This document shows positions 8,869 to 17,596 of a stretch of DNA of 64,000 bases, in pieces. The number at the start of each line of letters is the position of its first letter. Position 1 is the first letter of the stretch. The notes under the pieces are model-generated. The model was not told the DNA's origin, ran no database searches, and saw only the letters and a program-made list of their open reading frames with translations. The DNA comes from Pseudomonas sp. B21-056 (GTDB taxonomy: Bacteria > Pseudomonadota > Gammaproteobacteria > Pseudomonadales > Pseudomonadaceae): positions 1,302,001 to 1,366,000 of the forward strand of contig NZ_CP087203.1 in assembly GCF_026016325.1 (NCBI RefSeq). Direction: 5' to 3'. Both the position numbers and the translations under genes were made by a program.

Positions 8869-10983
8869 ATGGCAGAGAGTAAGTATTCGCTGTCGGGTGC
8901 GGCCAGCATCGAGTTGCCGTCACTGGGTAGCGTGTCTGAAACATCGGGGCTGAACCTGGCCCTGAGCACGGCCAGTCTCGACATCCGCCTGCTGGTGTCG
9001 GAGCAGGTCAAGTTGCGCGAAGTGCTGACCGCGTTGAATGTCGCCCTGTCGACGCAGCAATCGCTGCTCAAGGCCGGCGCCTCGGTGCCGGCGGCCAGCA
9101 GTGAGCCGAAGTCGAAGCTCAAGGCCGAAGTTGACCAGCAGGCGCCGCCGGATCTGCTCAAGTCTGCGATGGCCACCGAGTTGGCGATGGTTGAGCTTAA
9201 CCAGGTGCTGAAGCTGGGTACGGCCGAGTTGCAGAAGCTGTCGCAAGCCAACTTGAAAATGGCCGCCGACAAACAGGTTGCACCAAGCGGGGCAACCGCG
9301 GTGCAACTGGTCCAGGTCGAACTGGCGGCGGCGAAGGCGGGCATTGGCGAGGGTGCCGACCCGGTCAAGCGGCAGGAAGAACTGCTGAACTTCACTCGCG
9401 ACAGCGCAGTGGCGGCGTCGGCCTTCAATCTCGACGTCAAGGCCGCCAGCGAGATGCTGCTGGGTTGGCGCAACTCGATGAACCTGGATCGGGGGCAGCG
9501 CCAGACGCTGGCGGACGCGACCAATCACCTCGGCAACAGCGGCTTGAATGTCAAGGCGGCCGATATCGGCGCCGTGCTGCAACGCAGTGGCGAGGCGGGC
9601 CTCACCGCGGGGATGACCCCGGAACAGGTGGCCGCCCTCGCGGCGGCGTTCCTGAACAGTGGCGTGAGCAAGGCGGATGCCGGTGAAGCGGCAAAAGGTT
9701 TCACCACGGCATTGGCCCAGGGCAACGCGGCGTCACCGGAGCAACGCAAGGCTTGGGCGGAGCTGAACCCCAAGTTTGATCCTGCCGTGATCGCCAACGG
9801 CTTGCGCAACGACGCAGCCGGCACGATCAGCCAGGTGCTGGAAGCCCTCAAGCAGAAACCTGCGCAAGAACAACAAGCGCTGACCAAGACACTGTTTGGT
9901 GACAACGCAGCGATTCTGGAACTGCTGAAGAAGCCGGAAGGCGTTCAGAAAGCGTTTACCTTGGTGTCCGAACGCACCTCTGATGGAGCGCTGCCGAAGT
10001 TCAACGGCTCGCTGGCGGCCACCGCCGAGGCGTTGGGGAACACGTCCCAAGGACGCTTCAATGCGCTGGATGCCAGCAAGAACCGAATGCTCGCTGAGGG
10101 CGGCAATGCCCTGGCGCCGTTGACCGATGGCGTCATGGTGTCGCTTGGCGCCCTGGCCGATGGCCTGAGCGAAGTGGCCCAGGTCCAACCGAAAGCGACT
10201 GCGGGATTGCTGGTACTCGCAGGGGCCTTGGCATTGGCACGTGGCGCCGAGATCAAGGTCGCGATGGTTTCAGCCATTACGGCTGCCGCGACGAAACTCC
10301 TGGCGCTGGCCGGTGCTCGCCAGATTCCCGAGGTGGAAGATCTACCGGTTGATTCGCCGGAGCGGCGTCGCAAGGGCAGGAAATCCAAAGGCAGTGTCGG
10401 TAAGTCAGCCTCCACCCGGGTACCGTCCATGACGAGCGAGAGCCGTTTGTTGGGCGCCGCCAGGATGGGTTCGGCGGTCACCCGGCGCGCCGCGCCGCTG
10501 ATGTTGCTCAGTGCCGGCTACGATCTCGCCAAAGGCTTGCGAGAGGGCGATGACAAAGCGGTCGGCGGGGCGTTGGGCTCAGCCGGTGGCGGGCTCGCGG
10601 GTACCTACGCCGGTGCCGCCGCTGGCGCGGCGATCGGTAGCGTGGTGCCCATCCTGGGAACAGCGGTGGGGGGCGTGATCGGTGGTTTGCTGGGCGGCAT
10701 GGCAGGCAGTTGGGGCGGTGAGTGGCTGGGTGAAAAATTGGCCGCGCCCGCCGACAAACTCGACGCCCCGGAACAGGTCAGCAAAGACCTGACCAATACC
10801 CAGACCAGCAGCCAACAGAACACCATGACCGCGAACATCTACATCAACGGTCAGGACCAGGCCAGCGCCAGCCAGTTGGCCAATCTGGTGGTGCAGCAGA
10901 TTACCGGCCAGTTCGGCCTGACAACCCAGCCCAACTCACTGGCCATGCGCAGTGACGCGGCCCTGACCGACGGAGGTACGTGA
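8869..10983 (+). CDS. Tape measure protein of the P2-like module
   Basis: The 704-residue protein sets the length of the first tail. It is mostly helical, with many Ala/Leu/Gln/Lys heptad-like stretches. A Gly/Ala-rich hydrophobic segment at about residues 565-625 (GGLAGTYAGAAAGAAIG and on) is typical of tape measure proteins and may contact the target membrane. It follows gpE/E' and precedes gpU, the usual P2 order. The C-terminus overlaps gpU by one base. Confidence 0.9.
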   Translation: MAESKYSLSGAASIELPSLGSVSETSGLNLALSTASLDIRLLVSEQVKLREVLTALNVALSTQQSLLKAGASVPAASSEPKSKLKAEVDQQAPPDLLKSAMATELAMVELNQVLKLGTAELQKLSQANLKMAADKQVAPSGATAVQLVQVELAAAKAGIGEGADPVKRQEELLNFTRDSAVAASAFNLDVKAASEMLLGWRNSMNLDRGQRQTLADATNHLGNSGLNVKAADIGAVLQRSGEAGLTAGMTPEQVAALAAAFLNSGVSKADAGEAAKGFTTALAQGNAASPEQRKAWAELNPKFDPAVIANGLRNDAAGTISQVLEALKQKPAQEQQALTKTLFGDNAAILELLKKPEGVQKAFTLVSERTSDGALPKFNGSLAATAEALGNTSQGRFNALDASKNRMLAEGGNALAPLTDGVMVSLGALADGLSEVAQVQPKATAGLLVLAGALALARGAEIKVAMVSAITAAATKLLALAGARQIPEVEDLPVDSPERRRKGRKSKGSVGKSASTRVPSMTSESRLLGAARMGSAVTRRAAPLMLLSAGYDLAKGLREGDDKAVGGALGSAGGGLAGTYAGAAAGAAIGSVVPILGTAVGGVIGGLLGGMAGSWGGEWLGEKLAAPADKLDAPEQVSKDLTNTQTSSQQNTMTANIYINGQDQASASQLANLVVQQITGQFGLTTQPNSLAMRSDAALTDGGT

Positions 10984-11366
10984 TGCGTCAGCAAATGGCA
11001 CTCGGCAGTTTCATTTTCGGGCTGTCGAGAAACTTCGCCTACCACTCGTTGGTACGCACCTCGGATGGTGGCTGGAAGAGCATCGACATCCTCACCAGCA
11101 AACCCAAGTCCAGCCAGGTCGGTCAAGGCCTGCAAGGGCTGACCATCACGGGCAAGTCGATGTACGCGACCGCCATGGATCGGCTCGATGAGCTGCGTGC
11201 ATTGCAGGCCTTGCGCGTGCCTGTGCCATTGGTGGATGGCATCGGGCGCAACTGGGGGCTGTGGCAAATCAACAAGGTCTCGGAAACCCAGACCGAGATC
11301 ATCGATGACGGCACCGCGATGGTGGTTGGCTGGGTGATTGAATTGACGGAGTTCGCCAATGCGTAG
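10983..11366 (+). CDS. P2-like tail protein gpU
   Basis: The 127-residue protein fits the P2 gpU family, with the typical start MALGSFIFGL and the central KGLQGLTITGK-like region. The ATG at 10983 overlaps the tape-measure TGA, and the GTG just before it is less likely. In contractile tails gpU is placed at or near the baseplate hub between tape measure and gpD. It overlaps gpX by eight bases. Confidence 0.9.
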   Translation: MRQQMALGSFIFGLSRNFAYHSLVRTSDGGWKSIDILTSKPKSSQVGQGLQGLTITGKSMYATAMDRLDELRALQALRVPVPLVDGIGRNWGLWQINKVSETQTEIIDDGTAMVVGWVIELTEFANA

Positions 11367-11571
11367 GGTTCGAAGTATCGCCGGTGATTCGGTGAATCTG
11401 TTGCTGTACCGCGAGCTTGAGTGTTGTGACGATGCCACCGAGCAAGCGCTCTGGCTGCTCAATCCCGGGCTTGCCGAATGGGGCCCGGTGCTACCGGCGG
11501 GGGTGTGGGTTGCCTTGCCGGAAGTGGATCTGAAACCCGTTGCACCGGCACCGGTATCGGCTTGGGATTAA
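11359..11571 (+). CDS. P2-like tail protein gpX (LysM-like)
   Basis: The 70-residue protein has the length and pattern of the tail protein X family, a LysM-like fold. An N-terminal SIAGDSVNLLLYRE segment is followed by a central NPGLAEWGPVLPAGVWVALPE segment. It probably helps seat the hub protein gpD on the tube. It lies between gpU (8-base overlap) and gpD. Confidence 0.9.
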   Translation: MRRVRSIAGDSVNLLLYRELECCDDATEQALWLLNPGLAEWGPVLPAGVWVALPEVDLKPVAPAPVSAWD

Positions 11572-11580
11572 GGAGGCAAC

Positions 11581-12597
11581 ATGTCACTGGGTTTCACGCC
11601 AGCAGTGGAAATCTACGGGGCGAACGCGCCACTGCTCAATGAGCGATTGCTCAGTTGGACGCACGTCGACGCGGCGGGGATCGAGTCTGATCAGCTGACC
11701 CTCATCATCAGTCTGGACGGGCTTGAAGGGCTGCCCAGCCTCGGCGGAAAAATCGGCCTGCGGGTGGGTTACCTGGAGTCGGGGCTGGTGGACAAGGGCG
11801 AGTTCGTCATTACCCGGCGCACGCCGACGTTGTTTCCCCTGCGCTTGACGTTGGTGGCCATGGCGGCGCCGTTCAGTGCGGCGGATCAGACCGGCTTCAA
11901 GCAGCGTCGGTCCGTCAGTCATGGCCCGACCACGTTGGGTGCGCTGTTTCGTGAGCTGACCGCCAGACACGGGTTTTCGCCGCGTGTGGCGCCGGACCTG
12001 TCGCTGATAAAGATCGAGCACATCGACCAGTCCAACGAGACCGACATGGGCTTCCTGACGCGCTTGGCCCATCGGCATGACGCCGTCGCCAAACCGATCA
12101 ACGAGTTGTATGTGCTGGCTCGGCGCGGTCAGGCGAAGTCGCTGTCGGGCAAGGTTCTGCCGCAGATCAAGCTGTCGGTGACGACGAACAATCGTCCAGG
12201 CGATAGCGCCTTTATCTCCGCCGTCCTCGATGAAACCGCCCGGGCGAAATACCAGGGCTGCAAGACCCGCTGGTGGGATGCGACGGCCGGCAAGGTGCAG
12301 GTGGAGGAAAGCGGCATCGCGCCGTTCAAGATCCTTCGACAGCATTTCCAGAGCGCAGCCGATGCCCGCGCCGCCGCTGAAGGCGAAGTGCGCAGGCTGA
12401 TGCGCGAAGCCCTCAAGGTCGCCATCGAATGCCCAGGCAACCCGGGCTTGTCCGCTGAAGGCATCGTCCTGCTGGATCCGACCTGGCCGGATTTCATGCG
12501 TGGCCGCTGGTCGATCGACAAGGTCACCGCCACCGGTGACCGGGAAAAAAGCTACCGCTGCAAGATCGACGCAACCTGCCTGGACGCCAAGGCCTGA
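11581..12597 (+). CDS. P2-like baseplate hub protein gpD
   Basis: The 338-residue protein belongs to the late control gpD/T4 gp27 family. It forms the hub on which gpV sits. The start MSLGFTPAVEIYG, the segment DQTGFKQRRSVSH and the C-terminal HFQSAADARAAAEGEVRRL helix are characteristic. A GGAGG ribosome site lies at 11571-11575. It is the last gene of the P2-like module. In R-pyocin clusters the endolysin follows gpD; here REP repeats and a Mu-like module follow instead. Confidence 0.92.
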   Translation: MSLGFTPAVEIYGANAPLLNERLLSWTHVDAAGIESDQLTLIISLDGLEGLPSLGGKIGLRVGYLESGLVDKGEFVITRRTPTLFPLRLTLVAMAAPFSAADQTGFKQRRSVSHGPTTLGALFRELTARHGFSPRVAPDLSLIKIEHIDQSNETDMGFLTRLAHRHDAVAKPINELYVLARRGQAKSLSGKVLPQIKLSVTTNNRPGDSAFISAVLDETARAKYQGCKTRWWDATAGKVQVEESGIAPFKILRQHFQSAADARAAAEGEVRRLMREALKVAIECPGNPGLSAEGIVLLDPTWPDFMRGRWSIDKVTATGDREKSYRCKIDATCLDAKA

Positions 12598-12607
12598 TCG
12601 TCGCTGC

Positions 12608-12699
12608 CCTGTGGGAGCGAGCCTGCTCGCGATGACGGAAGCACATTCGACATCTGTTTCGACTGACCCACCGCTATCGCGAGCAGGCTCGCTCCCACC
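12608..12699. repeat. REP pair, first copy
   Basis: Two inverted REP cores flank a short spacer containing GAAGCACATTCGACATCTG. The whole block recurs almost unchanged at 12831-12921, so the pair was duplicated locally. Confidence 0.9.
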
Positions 12700-12703
12700 C
12701 TGG

Positions 12704-12838
12704 ATTGCTGGCGGCCACAACATTCGGGCACATCGCAGACCCTGTGGGATCGCTGGCGAACACAACATTCGGGCACCCCGCAGCCCCTGTGGGATTGCTG
12801 GCGAACACAACATTCGGGAACGCCACAGACCCTGTGGG
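12704..12838. repeat. 45-bp direct tandem repeat, three units
   Basis: Three head-to-tail units begin at 12704, 12749 and 12794. The shared core reads GCTGGCGAACACAACATTCG, and each unit ends in CCTGTGGG. The units differ at only a few bases. No gene is seen inside. The repeat lies between two duplicated REP pairs in the gap (12598-12963) between the two tail modules. Confidence 0.9.
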
Positions 12839-12921
12839 AGCGAGCCTGCTCGCGATGACGGAAGCACATTCGACATCTGTTTCGAGTGACCCACTGCTAT
12901 CGCGAGCAGGCTCGCTCCCAC
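12831..12921. repeat. REP pair, second copy
   Basis: This is a near-identical copy of the REP pair at 12608-12699, including the inner spacer GAAGCACATTCGACATCTG. It lies about 40 bases before the first gene of the Mu-like module. Confidence 0.9.
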
Positions 12922-12963
12922 AGGTTTTTTGACAGCCACTCGCCTATCACCGGAGCACTCTCC

Positions 12964-13548
12964 ATGAAGATCACGCCGATCCTCACACAGTTGCGTGAGC
13001 AATGCCCAACGCTTGCCAATCGGGTGGCCGCAGGCCTGGACCTCGCCTCGTTGCAAGCCGGCACCCCACCGCAAACCCCGTGTGCCTATGTCCTGCCGGC
13101 TGCCGATGTGGCGAGCCGGAACACGGCTCAGAACGTCACCCTGCAAACAGTGCGTGACCGTTTCGACGTCGTGCTGGTGCTCGATGCCAGTGACGCGACC
13201 ACCGCGCTGGATCTGCTGCACGACCTGCGAGCCGAGTTGTGGCGTGCGCTGGTGGGGTTCAAGCCCGGCGCCGCTTACTGCGGCATCGAATACGACGGCA
13301 GCGAACCGATCTCCGTCAACAGCGACCGAGCGTTATTCCGGTTGCGCTTTTTCGCCGAGTTCCAGCTGGGCCGCAATCTGGCGAGCCAGCCTGCCGAAAG
13401 CTGGCACGAACGTGAACTGGACGGCTTGTCGTCCTTTACCGGGGCCACCGTGCGGGTCGATGCCATCGACCCGGCGGACCCCAACCTGAAACGTCCCGGC
13501 CCCGACGGGCGCCTGGAACTGACTTTCTCTGGAGACGTAACCCCATGA
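12964..13548 (+). CDS. Mu-like module: tail terminator-type protein (Gp37-like)
   Basis: The 194-residue protein opens the second tail module. The ATG at 12964 is chosen because the frame upstream of it is only translated REP sequence. It begins with a helix (ITPILTQLREQCPTLANRV), followed by a beta-rich region with the DRFDVVLVLDASDATTALDL segment typical of phage tail terminator/Gp37 proteins. It overlaps the next gene by four bases (ATGA). A role in closing the tube end is expected from family and position. Confidence 0.75.
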   Translation: MKITPILTQLREQCPTLANRVAAGLDLASLQAGTPPQTPCAYVLPAADVASRNTAQNVTLQTVRDRFDVVLVLDASDATTALDLLHDLRAELWRALVGFKPGAAYCGIEYDGSEPISVNSDRALFRLRFFAEFQLGRNLASQPAESWHERELDGLSSFTGATVRVDAIDPADPNLKRPGPDGRLELTFSGDVTP

Positions 13549-13727
13549 GCAAACGCATCACCGTGCTGCCGGCCCCGGGCCGTGTCGTACCGGACCCGGA
13601 AGCGGGCGATCTGTTGCCCCTCGAAGGCCGTGAAGTGCCGGACAACGCCTGGTGGCGTCGACGTCTGGCCGATGGCGATATCACCACCAAAGCCGCGAAA
13701 GCGGCCAAACCACAGGGAGCCAAATAA
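13545..13727 (+). CDS. DUF2635 protein (Mu gp38-like)
   Basis: The 60-residue protein has the short ITVLPAPGRVVPDPE and VPDNAWWRRRLADGD motifs of the DUF2635 family found before the sheath in Mu-like tails. The end is Lys/Ala-rich. It overlaps the gene before by four bases and the sheath by one. Its function is not known. Confidence 0.85.
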   Translation: MSKRITVLPAPGRVVPDPEAGDLLPLEGREVPDNAWWRRRLADGDITTKAAKAAKPQGAK

Positions 13728-15223
13728 TGGCGATCGGATTCAGCAACATCCCCGCGGACATTCGTGTGCCGCTGTTCTATGCCGAGATGGACAACTCGGC
13801 CGCCAATAGCGCGTCGTCGGCCATGCGCCGGTTGATCGTCGGCCAGGTCAACGACAACATCGCCTCGGCAGACGTCGGCAAACTGGTGCTGGTTTCCAGC
13901 GTCGCCCTGGCTAAAAGCATCGGCGGGCAGGGTTCGATGCTCGCCTCGATGTACGAAACCTGGCGCAAGACCGACCCGCTCGGCGAAATCTGGTGCCTGC
14001 CGCTGCACAACGTCGAAGGTGCCATCGCCAAGGGCGTGCTGACCCTCACCGGCACCGCTACGGAAAGCGGCATGCTCAACCTGTACGTTGGCGGCGTGCG
14101 TGTCCAGGCGGCCATCGTCAACGGTGCCACCGCTGCCCAGGCTGCCACGGCGCTGGCCTTGAAAGTCAACGCGACAGCCGACCTGCCAGTGGCCGCTGCG
14201 GCCGTCGACGGTGTGGTGACCCTCAGCGCCAAATGGACTGGTGACAGCGGCAACGACATCAGCCTGCAGTTCAATCGCCTGGGCAAGAGCAACGGCGAAG
14301 ACACCCCTGCGGGCCTGACCACGGCCATCACTCCCATGACCGGTGGCGCTGGCGTGCCGGACCAGACCGCCGCCGTCGCGGCCCTGGGCGACGAGCCGTT
14401 CGAGTTCATTGCCATGCCGTGGTCCGACCTGTCGAGCCTGAATACCTGGCAAGCGGTCATGGACGACAGTACTGGTCGCTGGTCCTGGGCCAAGCAGTTG
14501 TTCGGCCATGTCTACAGTGCCAAGCGCGGCACCATTGGCACCCTGGTGGCGGCCGGCCAAGCCCGCAATGACCAGCACATGACCCTCCAGGCCCTGGAGC
14601 CGGGCGTGCCGCAACCGTCGTGGGTCCAGGCCGCCGCACTGGCCGCCCGCACCGCCGTGTTCATCTCGGCCGACGCCAGCCGTCCGACCCAGAGCGGCAG
14701 CCTGCCAGGCCTGGATCCGGCCCCGGCCAGCGAGCGTTTCACCCTGACCGAGCGCCAGTCGCTGCTCAACTACGGCATCGCGACCGCCTACTACGAAGGT
14801 GGCTACGTGCGTATTCAGCGTTCCATCACCACGTATCAGAAAAATGCTTTCGGCCAGGCTGACAATTCCTACCTGGACAGCGAAACCATGCACCAGTCGG
14901 CATTCATCGTGCGCCGTCTGCAAAGCGTGATCACCAGCAAGTACGGTCGCCACAAACTGGCCTCCGACGGCACCCGTTTCGGCGCCGGCCAGCCGATCGT
15001 GACCCCGAGCACCATTCGCGGCGAGCTGATTGCCCAGTACGCCAAGCTCGAGCTGGAAGGCCATGTGGAAAACGCCGAACTGTTCGCCGAACACCTGATC
15101 GTCGAGCGCGACAGCCAGGATCCGAGCCGGGTCAACGTGCTGTTCCCGCCGGACTACATCAACGGCCTGCGGGTGTTCGCGCTGCTCAACCAATTCCGGC
15201 TGCAGTACGACGCTGCCGCCTGA
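13727..15223 (+). CDS. Mu-like tail sheath protein (gpL family)
   Basis: The 498-residue protein is the contractile sheath of the second tailocin. The ATG at 13727, which overlaps the preceding TAA, gives the typical start MAIGFSNIPADIRVPLFYAE of Mu gpL-like sheaths. The C-terminal HLIVERDSQDPSRVNVLFPP and LRVFALLNQFRLQY segments are also family-typical. It is about 110 residues longer than the P2-type sheath of the first module and is not closely related to it, so the two particles should not share sheath subunits. Confidence 0.95.
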   Translation: MAIGFSNIPADIRVPLFYAEMDNSAANSASSAMRRLIVGQVNDNIASADVGKLVLVSSVALAKSIGGQGSMLASMYETWRKTDPLGEIWCLPLHNVEGAIAKGVLTLTGTATESGMLNLYVGGVRVQAAIVNGATAAQAATALALKVNATADLPVAAAAVDGVVTLSAKWTGDSGNDISLQFNRLGKSNGEDTPAGLTTAITPMTGGAGVPDQTAAVAALGDEPFEFIAMPWSDLSSLNTWQAVMDDSTGRWSWAKQLFGHVYSAKRGTIGTLVAAGQARNDQHMTLQALEPGVPQPSWVQAAALAARTAVFISADASRPTQSGSLPGLDPAPASERFTLTERQSLLNYGIATAYYEGGYVRIQRSITTYQKNAFGQADNSYLDSETMHQSAFIVRRLQSVITSKYGRHKLASDGTRFGAGQPIVTPSTIRGELIAQYAKLELEGHVENAELFAEHLIVERDSQDPSRVNVLFPPDYINGLRVFALLNQFRLQYDAAA

Positions 15224-15244
15224 CTGTGGCATTTGAATGCATGA

Positions 15245-15273
15245 AGCCAGCCCACCCCGTGTGGGCTTTTTAT
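15245..15273 (+). terminator. Possible weak terminator or attenuator after the sheath gene
   Basis: AGCCCAC and GTGGGCT form a small stem followed by TTTTTATTT, between the sheath stop and the tube start. In this place it may adjust the sheath to tube expression ratio rather than stop transcription completely. Confidence 0.5.
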
Positions 15274-15289
15274 TTGAAGGAGAAACACC

Positions 15290-15637
15290 ATGGGTCAACT
15301 GATTGCGGGCACCTGCTACGTCAAAGTGGACGGCGCTCAACTGACCATCAACGGTGGCTGCGAAGCACCACTGATGTTCACCAAACGTGAAACCGTCGTG
15401 CCGGGTTTCTACAAGGAAACCGATATCGCCCCGTCCTTCAAGGTGACGGCGCTGCACACGGCGGACTTCCCGCTCAAGCAACTGGTGGCCGGCACCGACA
15501 TGACCGTCACCTGCGAATTCAACAACGGCAAGGTCTACGTGCTGGCCGGCGCCTACCTGGTGGAAGAGCCGGTGTCCAAGGGCGACGACGCGACCATCGA
15601 GCTGAAATTCGAAGGCATCAAGGGGACCTGGCAATGA
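15290..15637 (+). CDS. Mu-like tail tube protein (gpM family)
   Basis: The 115-residue protein fits the Mu-like tail tube family. It starts MGQLIAGTCYVKVDGAQL and contains GFYKETDIAPSFKVTALHT. It builds the inner tube of the second tailocin. An AAGGAG ribosome site precedes the ATG. It overlaps the chaperone gene by four bases. Confidence 0.93.
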   Translation: MGQLIAGTCYVKVDGAQLTINGGCEAPLMFTKRETVVPGFYKETDIAPSFKVTALHTADFPLKQLVAGTDMTVTCEFNNGKVYVLAGAYLVEEPVSKGDDATIELKFEGIKGTWQ

Positions 15638-16061
15638 CGGATGTCGTGACGTTGCGCGTGGCCATCGAGGCCCACGGCGAGCCGTTGAACGAACTGACCC
15701 TGCGCCGCCCGACAGTGCAGGAAGTCCGGGCGATCAAGGCGCTGCCGTACAAGATCGACAAGAGCGAAGAGGTGAGCCTGGACATGGACGTCGCGGCCAG
15801 ATACATCGCGGTCTGCGCCGGCATCCCACCGTCGTCGGTCAACCAACTGGACCTGGCCGACCTCAACGCGCTGAGCTGGGCCGTCGCGAGTTTTTTCATG
15901 AGTGCGGCGTCGCAGCCATCGGCGACCTGATCGCAGCCGCCTATGACCTGGCCTGGTTCTGGAAGGTTGACCCCGAACAGATGATGGCCAGGCCATTGGA
16001 TGTGCTCCGTGAATCCCTGGAGCACGCGCAACGGATCAATGCGATGCAGCAGGTGCAGTGA
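15634..16061 (+). CDS. Mu-like tail assembly chaperone gp41 / gp41-42 (-1 frameshift)
   Basis: The zero-frame product (15634-15930, 98 residues) is the Mu gp41-like chaperone, with the RRPTVQEVRAIKALP segment. At 15891-15897 the frame reads T TTT TTC, a standard -1 slippery heptamer. After slipping, an open frame runs from 15897 to the TGA at 16059-16061 (new segment AYDLAWFWKVDPEQMM), which corresponds to Mu gp42. That stop overlaps the tape-measure ATG. The extension has no good start of its own, which supports a fused product. Frameshift use is inferred. Confidence 0.85.
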
Positions 16062-17596
16062 TGGCAGACACACAAAAGGTAGAGAAAAAAGCGGTGCTGC
16101 TGACCGGCATCGACGAGCTGTCGCCCAAGCTCGCCGGCCTTCGGGCGAAGGTCCAGGGCTTCAAGCAGAACCTCGATGCGACCGGCCTCGGCAGCCTGGA
16201 TATTTCCGGGCTGCTCCCGGACGGTGGCATCGCCAAACCGTTCATGGAAGGACTCCAGTCGGCGGCGGCGTTCAAGGCTGAAGTTGCTGGAGTGAACGCG
16301 GCGGCCAGCGCCGTCCAGGCACCGGCCGCGCCGCAGGTAGCGGCACAGAGCCTGGAGGGATTGAAGACGTCCATCAGCAATGTGTCGTTGCAGTTCGGTT
16401 CGGCGCTGGTGCCGGCGGTCAATGCGCTGACGGTCGGTCTACAGCCGATGATCGGCGGCGTGACCCAGGTGCTGCAGGACAACCCGCAACTGGTACAGGG
16501 CCTGGCTGCCGGCGCCGTGGCGTTCAGCGCGATGCAGACGGCGGTCAGCGGTGCGAGCCAGGCCCTCGAAGTGGTCAGCCTGGCCTTGAAGATGAACCCC
16601 ATTGGCTTGATCGCCATGGGCATCGCCTTGGCGGCAGGGATGATCATTGCCTACTGGGAACCGATCTCGGCGTTCTTCGCCGGGCTCTGGCAACGGCTCG
16701 CGCCCATCGTTGTGCCGATGGCCGAGTTCTTCAAGACGATGTTCGCCTTCACCCCGATGGGGCAGGTGATCAGCAATTGGGGGCCGATCAGTGCTTTCTT
16801 CGGCGCGCTCTGGAACATGGTCGTGGCGGCCGCAACACCCGTCATCGGTTTCATGCAGACGTTATTCGCCTGGTCACCCCTGGGTTTAATCATCAGCAAC
16901 TGGGGCCCCCTGACCGGGTTGTTCTCGGCCATCTGGGATCTGCTCAAGGCCTTGACGGTGCCGGTGATGGACGCGCTCCAAGGGCTTTTCAACTGGACGC
17001 CGTTGGGCCTGATCATGGCCAACTGGGGCACAATCGGGGAAGTCTTCGCCGGGATCTGGGAAGGCCTCCGCAATCAGGTGTCGATCATGCTGGCGGTGTT
17101 CAGCGGCCTGTTCGACTGGTCGCCCATCGACGGCCTCACCAAGCAGTGGGGACCGGTAGGCGAGTGGTTCAGCCAATGGTGGGACGAGCTGCAAGGCGTG
17201 ATTGCGCCGATCAAGGCGTTCTTCAATGGCGGCTTCGGCGAGATCATCACCACCTTCACCGGCAAGGTCGAAGGACTGGCCCAGGCACAGCAGAAGACCA
17301 ATGCCGAAGGCAAGGGCGAGCTGGCGCCGGCGTTTTTTGGCGGCGCCAGCGAACAGCCTTTGGGCCTGTCTTCAAGCGTTGCGCCCGGCGCGCTGCCGCA
17401 AACCTCCAATGCCCTGGTGCAACAAAGCGCCGCGAACAATCGTACTCAGCTTGAGGGCGGCCTGACCGTGCGCTTCGAAAACGCGCCGGCCGGTTTGCGC
17501 GCCGACCCACCCCAGACCAATCAACCGGGCCTGGCGATGAGTTCGCGCATCGGCTATCGCTCTCTGTCCGCAGGAGGTTCCAATGAGCTGGCGTGA
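16061..17596 (+). CDS. Tape measure protein of the Mu-like module, with 41-residue repeats
   Basis: The 511-residue protein sets the length of the second tail. Residues 1-140 are a helical N-terminal region and residues 140-197 are hydrophobic. From about residue 198 there are five consecutive 41-residue units. Each starts with a W-containing motif (YWEP, NWGP, NWGP, NWGT, QWGP) and contains a late F-x-W/F-S/T-P motif such as FAWSPLGLI. The C-terminus is loosely structured. It is about 190 residues shorter than the tape measure of the first module, predicting a shorter tail. The ATG is preferred over the adjacent GTG at 16058. Confidence 0.88.
   Translation: MADTQKVEKKAVLLTGIDELSPKLAGLRAKVQGFKQNLDATGLGSLDISGLLPDGGIAKPFMEGLQSAAAFKAEVAGVNAAASAVQAPAAPQVAAQSLEGLKTSISNVSLQFGSALVPAVNALTVGLQPMIGGVTQVLQDNPQLVQGLAAGAVAFSAMQTAVSGASQALEVVSLALKMNPIGLIAMGIALAAGMIIAYWEPISAFFAGLWQRLAPIVVPMAEFFKTMFAFTPMGQVISNWGPISAFFGALWNMVVAAATPVIGFMQTLFAWSPLGLIISNWGPLTGLFSAIWDLLKALTVPVMDALQGLFNWTPLGLIMANWGTIGEVFAGIWEGLRNQVSIMLAVFSGLFDWSPIDGLTKQWGPVGEWFSQWWDELQGVIAPIKAFFNGGFGEIITTFTGKVEGLAQAQQKTNAEGKGELAPAFFGGASEQPLGLSSSVAPGALPQTSNALVQQSAANNRTQLEGGLTVRFENAPAGLRADPPQTNQPGLAMSSRIGYRSLSAGGSNELA

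Noticed and set aside
12704..12838. Tandem 45-bp units considered as a CRISPR array
   Set aside because: The units are contiguous with no unique spacers, and no cas genes are near.
12500..12932. Small ORFs made of repeated VGASLLAMTEAHST-like peptides
   Set aside because: These are translations of REP sequences, and the same strings appear wherever REPs occur.
11584..13221. 545-codon minus-strand frame across gpD and the REP region
   Set aside because: It reads through REP repeats (repeated GASLLAIAVG-type strings) and the antisense of gpD, so it is not a gene.
13436..15634. 732-codon open frame on the minus strand opposite the Mu-like sheath and tube genes
   Set aside because: It is the antisense shadow of strongly codon-biased GC-rich genes. 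Its protein is rich in His, Arg, Gln and Gly with no recognisable domain, and the plus-strand genes are clear.
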